11,063 nucleotides of DNA from assembly GCA_013696785.1 (NCBI GenBank), contig JACCXW010000425.1:1-11063 (forward strand), read 5' to 3'. Each line of letters starts with the position of its first letter. The stretch's first letter is position 1. The DNA is from Geodermatophilaceae bacterium (lineage in GTDB: Bacteria > Actinomycetota > Actinomycetes > Mycobacteriales > Geodermatophilaceae). The position numbers and the translations under genes are program-made. A model generated the notes under the pieces. It worked only from the letters and a program-made list of their open reading frames with translations, was not told the origin of the DNA and searched no databases. Positions 6,092 through 11,063 of the stretch are shown piece by piece.

Positions 6092-8597
6092 CGCTCGCCG
6101 GGGATCGGCCACCGTGTGTGCCGGGACGACTACAGCTAAGTTGGCCGAATCTGCCGCGGGATGACCTGCGGCACTTGCCGACTCTTGGGAGTTCCATGAA
6201 GCCTCGAACGAAGGCAATCTGTCCCGGGCACTGCAGAAAGCGGTGACCCTGCCGGACGTTCTGCGGCACCAGCAGAAGTTCCAGACCATCGCCGACCAGA
6301 ACGGCGGCACCCGCGCGGCCGGCACGCCCGGCTACGACGCCTCGGCCCAGTACGTGTACCGCGAGTTGCGCAAGGCCGGGTACTACGTGGAGTACCAGCC
6401 GTTCGAGTTCCCGTTCTTCCAGGAGTTCTCCCCGGCCGAGCTGGAGCAGATCTCGCCCGACCCGACGACGTATGACCTCGTCGACGATTTCGCGACCATG
6501 ACGTTCTCCGGTTCCGGTGAGGTCACCGCGCCCACCCAGGGCTGTCGACGTCACCATCCGGCCGTTGCCCGAGCCGGGTTCCACCAGCGGATGCGAGGAC
6601 GCTGACTTTGCCGGCTTCGTGCCCGGCAACATCGCGCTGATCCAACGAGGTACCTGCACGTTCGCCGACAAGGCATTGAACGCCGACGAGGCCGGTGCCA
6701 GCGCCGTGATCATCTTCAACGAGGGCCAGGTGGGTCGCACTGAGACCTTGACCGGGACCCTGGGTGCCATCGTCACCGACCTGCCTGTCGTCGGAGTCAG
6801 CTTCGACGTGGGTGTGGACCTGGCGAACCCCGATGGCACGGTCGTCCGGGTCAAGACCGACACCGCGTCCGAGCTGCGGATCACCAACAACGTCATGCGC
6901 AGACCCGCACCGGCCGGACCAACAACGTCGTGATGGCCGGCGCGCACCTGGACTCCGTCCTCGCCGGACCGGGAATCAACGACAACGGGAGCGGTTCCGC
7001 GGCGATCCTCGCGGTGGCACTGCGGTTGGCCACGTTCGAGCCGGTGAACCAGGTCCGCTTTGCCTGGTGGAGCGCCGAGGAACTCGGGCTCGTCGGTTCG
7101 ACGTACTACGTCAACTCGTTGACGGATGAAGAACGCGGCGACATCAAGCTGTACCTCAACTTCGACATGGTCGGCTCGCCGAACTTCGTGCGCAGCGTGT
7201 ACGACGGCGACGGCGACGGCGACGGCTCGGACTTCGGGCTGGTCGGGCCTCCGGGTTCCGACGACATCGAGGCGCTGTTCAACGACCACTTCGCCGATGA
7301 GACCCTGCCGTTCCAGGCCACTGCGTTCTCCGGCCGGTCGGACTACCAGGCGTTCATCAACAACGGCATCCCGGCCGGCGGCCTGTTCACCGGCGCCGAG
7401 GGGATCAAGACCGAAGAGGAAGCCGCGCTGTACGGCGGTGTGGCGGGGGAGCAGTACGACCCCTGCTACCACCAGGCATGCGACAGTCGCACGCCGGTTC
7501 AAGACGGTGCGGACGCGTCCCTCTACGCGGCCCTTGCCGCCGAGTACGGACTGATCGGCAACGTCAACCCGGTAGCGCTCGACACGAACGTCGACGCGAT
7601 CGCCCACGCCGTGGGCACGTACGCCGTGAGCACGGCGTCGGTGACCGAGAGTCTGCCGACGGTCTCGGCAACGGCGCCGGTTCCGGGTCAGGCGGGGGAT
7701 CTCGCCTCGTAGTTCTCGGCGTGCTTCGTTGACCGCGGCGGCGAACTCATCAAGGTGATGCAGGTCGGCCGCCGTGGCATGCACCACTCGCCAGCGGGCC
7801 GCTGCAAGTGCGTTCATTCGCCGGCGATCCTTGCCGAGCTGCCCGCTCTCCCCGTGCCACAGCCCGTCGTACTCGACGGCCACCCGTGCCACTGGGTCTC
7901 CCAGGTCCACCCGAGCGACGAAACGACCGCGATGTCGCACGACATATTGCGGTACGAAGCCGGTGCAGCCGCGCAGCACGAGGCCGACCCGAAGCCGTGA
8001 TTCCTGTGGCGATTCGCTGCGGGCGTCGGCAAGGTGCACCGCTCGCTGAGCTTGCGCGCACCCGCGACTGGGCAACGGCCCGCCAGCCTCCTGTACCAAG
8101 CGGGTGGCGCTGACGACGTTTCGAGCCAGCAGGAGATCAAGCGCGGTGACCGCCTCGATGAGGGTTGGAGCGGTGCGGGCAATGTCCATGGCTGTGCGGA
8201 CCGGACCGGTCGTGCGCAGTCCGTTCCGGTCATCGACGTCCGCTCGGCCAAGCCGCAGCGTGGTGCGTATCCGCAGGCCCGCCACCGGGCCGAACCTGTG
8301 CGCGTCGGCAACGAGTACCTCTACTGGGTCGGTAGCGCTCGCGAGCTCCTCCACTCCGTAGAGCCATCCGGCGCTGCGCCCGGCAATCACGGCCTGAGCG
8401 GGCATCACCAGTCGAGCGGCGGCGACGTACAGCCCGTGCGTCACCGGCAGCTGTGCGTCGGCGTACACATCACGCAGAAGGCGGCGCCAGCCGGGGCCGC
8501 GGAGTTGCTGGCGAGTCAGGTCCCCCCACGCGAGCGCGTCCGTTCCGCGGAACACACGCCCGCGGCCAGCGGCGGCCCGGGCGGCGACAGCAGGCAT
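6000..8597 (-). CDS. AbiEi-antitoxin-like/DUF559 (Vsr-like endonuclease) protein, open far past its natural end
   Basis: Codons 1-295 (8597 down to 7713) encode a protein of the common actinobacterial family with an AbiEi-type N-terminal region followed by DUF559. The N-terminal part (about 15-90) shows FRGTDALAWGDLTRQQL, WRRLLRDVYAD and IAGRSAGWLYGV. The C-terminal part (about 198-296) resembles very-short-patch-repair nucleases: Glu200, Asp231 and Glu242-x-Asp244 (VEYDGLWH) look like a PD-(D/E)xK site. Its biological role is unknown; defence or antitoxin function is only suggested by name. There is no stop where the family normally ends (AVNEARREL). The frame runs on through antisense M28 copy A and the tail of moeZ to TGA at 6000-6002, giving 865 codons. 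The ~570-codon extension resembles nothing and is codon-aligned antisense. The ATG 8597 start is plausible but lacks a strong Shine-Dalgarno. It lies in the centre of the inverted duplication. Confidence 0.7.
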   Translation of the reverse strand: MPAVAARAAAGRGRVFRGTDALAWGDLTRQQLRGPGWRRLLRDVYADAQLPVTHGLYVAAARLVMPAQAVIAGRSAGWLYGVEELASATDPVEVLVADAHRFGPVAGLRIRTTLRLGRADVDDRNGLRTTGPVRTAMDIARTAPTLIEAVTALDLLLARNVVSATRLVQEAGGPLPSRGCAQAQRAVHLADARSESPQESRLRVGLVLRGCTGFVPQYVVRHRGRFVARVDLGDPVARVAVEYDGLWHGESGQLGKDRRRMNALAAARWRVVHATAADLHHLDEFAAAVNEARRELRGEIPRLTRNRRRCRDRRQTLGHRRRAHGVRAHGVGDRVDVRVERYRVDVADQSVLGGKGRVEGRVRTVLNRRATVACLVVAGVVLLPRHTAVQRGFLFGLDPLGAGEQAAGRDAVVDERLVVRPAGERSGLERQGLIGEVVVEQRLDVVGTRRPDQPEVRAVAVAVAVVHAAHEVRRADHVEVEVQLDVAAFFIRQRVDVVRRTDEPEFLGAPPGKADLVHRLERGQPQCHREDRRGTAPVVVDSRSGEDGVQVRAGHHDVVGPAGAGLRMTLLVIRSSDAVSVLTRTTVPSGFARSTPTSKLTPTTGRSVTMAPRVPVKVSVRPTWPSLKMITALAPASSAFNALSANVQVPRWISAMLPGTKPAKSASSHPLVEPGSGNGRMVTSTALGGRGDLTGTGERHGREIVDEVIRRRVGRDLLQLGRGELLEERELERLVLHVVPGLAQLAVHVLGRGVVAGRAGRAGAAVLVGDGLELLLVPQNVRQGHRFLQCPGQIAFVRGFMELPRVGKCRRSSRGRFGQLSCSRPGTHGGRSPASVSTSEAMGRSGSARPVRRPARAPRRRSRRP
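6137..6142 (+). promoter_or_regulatory. Conserved -10-like hexamer upstream of M28 copy A
   Basis: TAAGTT here aligns with TAGGTT at 10305-10300 on the reverse strand in the other copy, within a conserved block GCTA(A/G)GTTG(G/A)CCGA. Both fit TANNNT. Conservation between diverged copies in a non-coding gap suggests a promoter for the M28 gene independent of moeZ. No clear -35 is present. Confidence 0.35.
6201..7712 (+). pseudogene. M28 family aminopeptidase with PA domain, copy A (signal peptide lost, two frameshifts)
   Basis: This is the remnant of an exported zinc aminopeptidase resembling Streptomyces griseus aminopeptidase and mycobacterial LpqL. Recognisable parts in order are the mature N-terminus ASNEGNLSRALQKAVTLPDVL, a PA insert (CEDADFAGFVPGNIALIQRG), and the M28 core. 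The core has zinc-site motifs AHLDS, INDNGSG, WSAEELG, NFDMVG and CYHQACD, all intact. Three lesions are visible by comparison with copy B. First, the segment before residue A-S-N has no in-frame start or signal peptide; ATG 6196 is out of frame and stops after 16 codons. Second, there is an extra G at 6539-6541, shifting the frame +1. Third, one base is missing at 6896/6897, restoring the frame after about 118 codons. Read straight, translation stops at 6603. The intact catalytic residues suggest recent decay, or sequencing indels. It follows moeZ with a 109-base gap. Confidence 0.85.
7203..7226 (+). repeat. Four tandem GACGGC hexamers in M28 copy A
   Basis: GACGGC is repeated four times, encoding Asp-Gly repeats (YDGDGDGDGSDF). 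Copy B has only two units at the same place (YDGDGSDF). The array is in frame and adds four residues, so it is a length polymorphism between paralogs rather than a lesion. Confidence 0.8.
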
Positions 8598-8649
8598 CCC
8601 GTGAGGATGCCCGGCCGGGCCGTGCTAAGCGCCCGCCGTCCACAGGCAA

Positions 8650-8711
8650 GATCAACTCGGGGTTGTGGTTACGAAAACGGCCGTGAGGCCAACCACAACC
8701 CCGAGTTGATC
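8650..8711. terminator. Perfect 21-bp inverted repeat downstream of M28 copy B
   Basis: The arm at 8650-8670 (GATCAACTCGGGG followed by TTGTGGTT) is perfectly reverse-complementary to 8691-8711, with a 20-base spacer containing the palindrome ACGGCCGT. It begins 7 bases after the M28 copy B stop codon and precedes the DUF559 gene on the same strand, so a strong transcription terminator is the simplest reading. No U-tract follows in either direction, as is common in high-GC actinobacteria. Length and perfection also fit a REP/MITE-like dispersed intergenic element. Copy A has no such hairpin after its stop. Confidence 0.65.
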
Positions 8712-8717
8712 AAGGAA

Positions 8718-10301
8718 CTACGACGCGAGGTCTCCCTCGCGGCCCGGCACCGGCGCCGCTGCCGCGGCAGTCGGCCGATCCTCCGTCACCGAAGCGGTGC
8801 TGACGGCGTACGTCCCCACCGCGTGCGCGATGGCGTCGGCGTTGGTATCCAGCGCCAGCGGGTTGAGGTTGCCGATCAGGTCGTACTCGGCGTCCAGGGC
8901 GGCGTACAGCGATGCACTCGCGCCGTCCTGCACCGGGGTCCGGCAGTCACACGCCTGGTGGTAGCACGGGTCGTACTGCTCCCCCGCCACGCCGCCGTAG
9001 ATGGCAGCCTCCTCTTCGGTCTTGAGCCCCTCGGCGCCGGTGAACAGGCCACCGGCCGGGATGCCGTTGTTGATGAACGCCTGGTAGTCCGAGCGGCCGG
9101 AGAACGCGGTCGCCTGGAACGGCAGGGTCTCGTCGGCGAAGTGGTCGTTGAACAGCTCCTCGATGTCATCGGAGCCCGGCGGCCCGACCAGACCGAAGTC
9201 CGAGCCGTCACCGTCGTACACGCCGCGGATGAAGTTCGGCGAGCCGACCATGTCGAGGTTCAGGTACAGCTTGATGTCGTCGAGTTCCTCCTCCGACAGC
9301 GAGGCGACGTAGAAGTTGGAGCCGACCAGGCCCAGCTCCTCCGCGCTCCACCAGGCGAACCGGACCTGGTTGACCGGCTCGACCGCGGCCAGCCGCAGCG
9401 CCACCGCCAGAATCGCCGCCGAGCCGCTGCCGTTGTCGTTGATCCCGGGCCCGGCGGAGACCGAGTCGAGGTGCGCGCCGGCCATCACGACGTTGTTGGT
9501 CCGGCCGGTGCGGGTCTGCGCGATCACGTTGTTCGTGACGCGGACCTCCGACTCGGTGTCGGTCTTGACGCGAACGACGGTGCCGTCGGGGTTGGCCAGG
9601 TCGACGCCCACGTCGAAGCTCGCGCCGACGACCGGCAGGTCGGTCACGATGCCGCCCAGAGTCCCGATCACCGTGTCGGTGCGGCCGGGCTGGCCCTGGT
9701 TGAAGATGATGACGGCGCTGGCGCCGGCCTCGTCGGCGTTGACCGCCTTGTCCGCGAACGTGCACGTGCCGCGCTGGATGAGCGCGATGTTGCCGGGCAC
9801 GAACCCGGCGAAGTCACTGTCCTCGCAGCCGCTGGTGGAGCCCGGCTCTGCGGGCGGCGGGATCTGCACGTCCACCGCCTGGGTCGGCGCGGTGACCTCT
9901 CCGGAACCGGAGAACGTCATCGCCGCGAAGTCCTCCACGAGTTCGTACGTCGTCGGGTCCGGAGAGATCTGCTCCAGCTCCGCGGGCGACAGCTCCTGGA
10001 AGAACGGCAACTCGAACGGCTGGTACGCGACGTCGTAGCCGGCCTTGCGCAGCTCCCGATAGACATACTGCGCCGACGCGTCGTAGCCGGGAGTGCCGGC
10101 CGCGCGGTTGCCGCCGTTCTGGTCGGCACCTGCTGGAACTTCTGCTCGTGCTTCAGGACATCCGGCAGGGTCACGGCCTGTTGCAGCGCCCTCGACAGGT
10201 TGCCTTCGTTCGGAGCGGCGGCGGCCGGCGTGCCGGCGACCAGCGCGGCCGCGACCCCGGTGGTCGTGTGCCGCGAGATCGTCGCGGCAGGACTCGGTCA
10301 A
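8718..10301 (-). CDS. M28 family zinc aminopeptidase with PA domain, copy B (probable 5' frameshift)
   Basis: The body from DQNGGNRAAGTPGYD (10124 down) to GDLAS encodes an intact exported-type M28 aminopeptidase that would remove N-terminal residues from peptides outside the cell. The PA insert includes CEDSDFAGFVPGNIALIQRG. Zinc and catalytic motifs are AHLDS (His codon 9473-9471), INDNGSG, WSAEELG, NLDMVG and CYHQACD. The 5' end is faulty. The frame given here starts at TTG 10301 and yields 527 residues, but its first ~58 (MTESCRDDLAAHDHRG...) are the wrong frame. The adjacent frame encodes a signal peptide (SRHTTTGVAAALVAG, AAAAPNEGN) and TLPDVLKHEQKFQQ. One missing base at 10126/10127 joins the two; copy A keeps GCCGACCAG there. 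The signal-peptide frame begins after TGA 10300-10298 with no ATG/GTG/TTG, and ATC 10279 stands where a start is expected. The protein is either inactivated at its 5' end or the sequence has an indel error. Confidence 0.8.
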   Translation of the reverse strand: MTESCRDDLAAHDHRGRGRAGRRHAGRRRSERRQPVEGAATGRDPAGCPEARAEVPAGADQNGGNRAAGTPGYDASAQYVYRELRKAGYDVAYQPFELPFFQELSPAELEQISPDPTTYELVEDFAAMTFSGSGEVTAPTQAVDVQIPPPAEPGSTSGCEDSDFAGFVPGNIALIQRGTCTFADKAVNADEAGASAVIIFNQGQPGRTDTVIGTLGGIVTDLPVVGASFDVGVDLANPDGTVVRVKTDTESEVRVTNNVIAQTRTGRTNNVVMAGAHLDSVSAGPGINDNGSGSAAILAVALRLAAVEPVNQVRFAWWSAEELGLVGSNFYVASLSEEELDDIKLYLNLDMVGSPNFIRGVYDGDGSDFGLVGPPGSDDIEELFNDHFADETLPFQATAFSGRSDYQAFINNGIPAGGLFTGAEGLKTEEEAAIYGGVAGEQYDPCYHQACDCRTPVQDGASASLYAALDAEYDLIGNLNPLALDTNADAIAHAVGTYAVSTASVTEDRPTAAAAAPVPGREGDLAS

Positions 10302-10353
10302 CCTAGCCGTAACCAGCTGGCTACCGGTAGTCGCCGCCGATCACTGAAGAGAG

Positions 10354-11063
10354 TCAGTACGCCGGGAGTGACGGGTCGATCTGGCTCTGCCAGGCCAGGA
10401 CGCCCCCCTGCACGTGGACGGCACCGGCGAAGCCGGCGGCCTTGACCGCCGCCAGCGCCTCGGCCGATCGAGCGCCGGACTTGCAATGCAGCACGATCGG
10501 CTTGTCGTGCGGCAGTTCGGCCAGCGCCTCGCCGCCCAGGATGCGGTCCTTGGGGATCAGCACCGAGCCGGGGATCTTGATGATCTCGTACTCGTTCGGC
10601 TCGCGGACGTCAACGAGCAGGAAGTCCTTGCCGGCGTCGATCATGTCCTTCAGCTCGCCGACGGTGATCGTCGAGCCGCGTGCGGCGGCCGTAGCCTCTT
10701 CCGACACCACACCGCAGAATGCGTCGTAGTCGATCAACTCGGTGATCGGCTCGGCGTTCGGGTCCTTGCGGACGTTGATGGTCCGCCAGGTCATCTCTAG
10801 GGCGTCGTAGATCATCAGCCGCCCCAGCAGGCTCTCGCCGATCCCGGTGATCAGCTTGATCGCCTCGGTCGCCTGGGTCGCGCCGATCGTCGCGCAGAGC
10901 ACCCCCAGCACCCCGCCCTCGGCGCAGGAGGGAACCATCCCCGGTGGCGGCGGCACCGGATACAGGTCGCGGTAGTTCGGGCCGTGGGAGTCCCAGAACA
11001 CTGACACCTGGCCGTCGAAGCGGTAGATCGAGCCCCACACGTACGGCTTGCCGAGGAAGAACG
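10354..11063 (-). CDS. moeZ: MoeZ paralog, copy B, C-terminal part (5' end beyond window)
   Basis: The reverse strand encodes the last ~236 residues of a second MoeZ. It carries the end of the ThiF/MoeB domain (RFDGQVSVFWDSHGPNYRD, then SCAEGGVLGV with the E1-type cysteine) and a complete rhodanese domain with VDVREPNEYE and the active-site loop HCKSGARS. I count 16 substitutions against copy A over about 228 residues. Most are conservative and many lie in the linker (DLFCGTVSDEASEA versus DAFCGVVSEEATAA). No lesion is visible in the part present, so it is probably functional. ATP-binding residues and start codon lie outside. The stop is TGA at 10356-10354, followed by M28 copy B, mirroring copy A. 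Role: activation and sulfuration of a sulfur carrier protein, possibly with different partner preference. Confidence 0.93.
   Translation of the reverse strand, partial: FFLGKPYVWGSIYRFDGQVSVFWDSHGPNYRDLYPVPPPPGMVPSCAEGGVLGVLCATIGATQATEAIKLITGIGESLLGRLMIYDALEMTWRTINVRKDPNAEPITELIDYDAFCGVVSEEATAAARGSTITVGELKDMIDAGKDFLLVDVREPNEYEIIKIPGSVLIPKDRILGGEALAELPHDKPIVLHCKSGARSAEALAAVKAAGFAGAVHVQGGVLAWQSQIDPSLPAY

Larger units (their letters stand above)
5382..7715. repeat. Left arm of a diverged inverted duplication (moeZ 3' part plus M28 gene)
   Basis: From about codon 151 of moeZ copy A to three bases past the stop of M28 copy A, this stretch matches the reverse complement of 8715-11063. MoeZ residues differ at only 16 places in about 228. 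The M28 proteins are clearly paralogous but more diverged, and the intergenic piece between the two genes is also recognisable. Homology ends right after the shared TAGTTC at the M28 stop. The arm must extend further left, because the partner runs off the window. Confidence 0.9.
8715..11063. repeat. Right arm of the diverged inverted duplication
   Basis: This is the reverse-strand counterpart of 5382-7715, carrying M28 copy B and the visible 3' part of moeZ copy B in the same order and spacing. Divergence at both protein and DNA level shows this is a real duplicate rather than an assembly mirror image. The arm is cut by the window edge. Confidence 0.9.

Noticed and set aside
6196..6246. ATG 6196 (and ATG 6161) as starts for M28 copy A
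   Set aside because: Both are out of frame with the peptidase and reach stops after about 16 and 12 codons. They are not usable starts for the enzyme.
8598..8720. CRISPR-like or transposon end at the 21-bp inverted repeat
   Set aside because: There is only one repeat pair, with no spacers, no transposase and no visible target-site duplication. A terminator or REP-like hairpin explains it.
10277..10301. TTG 10301 as the true start of M28 copy B
   Set aside because: It lies inside the conserved TAGGTT hexamer, has no Shine-Dalgarno, and gives an Arg-rich N-terminus while the neighbouring frame encodes a signal peptide. I kept the coordinates only as the formal open frame.
8034..10445. 803-codon open frame on the + strand
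   Set aside because: It is the codon-aligned antisense frame of M28 copy B. The paralogous antisense frame over copy A is also open, because TTA, CTA and TCA are rare in high-GC genes. Its product is Arg/Val-rich with no recognisable domain.
4931..11063. Inverted arms as an assembly artefact (mirrored contig)
   Set aside because: The two arms differ by many substitutions and indels, including coding changes in moeZ, so they are not copies of the same reads. A mixture of strains is not excluded but is less likely.

Overview
The window is high-GC actinobacterial DNA. The left half, 1 to 6091, matches the gene order I know from the Mycobacterium tuberculosis Rv3206c-Rv3211 block: rhlE helicase, ferritin-like protein, DUF3107 (TB9.4), TetR regulator, DUF3152 and moeZ. 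A YjbR-type protein and an alpha/beta hydrolase are inserted. The combination, GTG/CTG starts and leaderless-looking promoters suggest a member of the Pseudonocardiales or a close relative. This taxonomic call is inference from gene content, not a database result.

Layout. 1-594 (-): 5' part of a DEAD/DEAH-box RNA helicase. 741-1391 (+): ferritin-like/MiaE-like protein, apparently with a CTG start. 1410-1637 (-): DUF3107. 1825-2493 (-): TetR regulator, divergent from 2539-2886 (+), a MmcQ/YjbR protein. 3017-3997 (+): alpha/beta hydrolase. 4035-4841 (+): membrane-anchored DUF3152 protein with a metzincin-like zinc motif. 4931-6091 (+): moeZ. 6201-7712 (+): secreted-type M28 aminopeptidase with a PA domain, broken. 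8597 downwards (-): AbiEi/DUF559-type protein. 8650-8711: a perfect 21-bp inverted repeat. 8718-10301 (-): a second M28 aminopeptidase gene. 10354-11063 (-): a second moeZ, cut by the window edge.

The main feature of the right half is a large diverged inverted duplication. The pair moeZ-M28 occurs twice, tail to tail, around a roughly 1-kb centre carrying the DUF559 gene. Both M28 copies carry indels. Copy A has lost its signal peptide and has a +1 and a -1 frameshift. Copy B has an intact catalytic body but a one-base deletion near its 5' end and no normal start codon. The DUF559 gene has no stop at its expected end and stays open antisense through all of M28 copy A.

Functionally, MoeZ adenylates and sulfurates ubiquitin-like sulfur carrier proteins (MoaD, ThiS, CysO types). 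The M28 enzymes would be exported peptidases. The remaining genes are housekeeping or poorly characterised. No tRNA, rRNA, CRISPR array or transposase was seen, and no gene-free stretch exceeds 300 bases.
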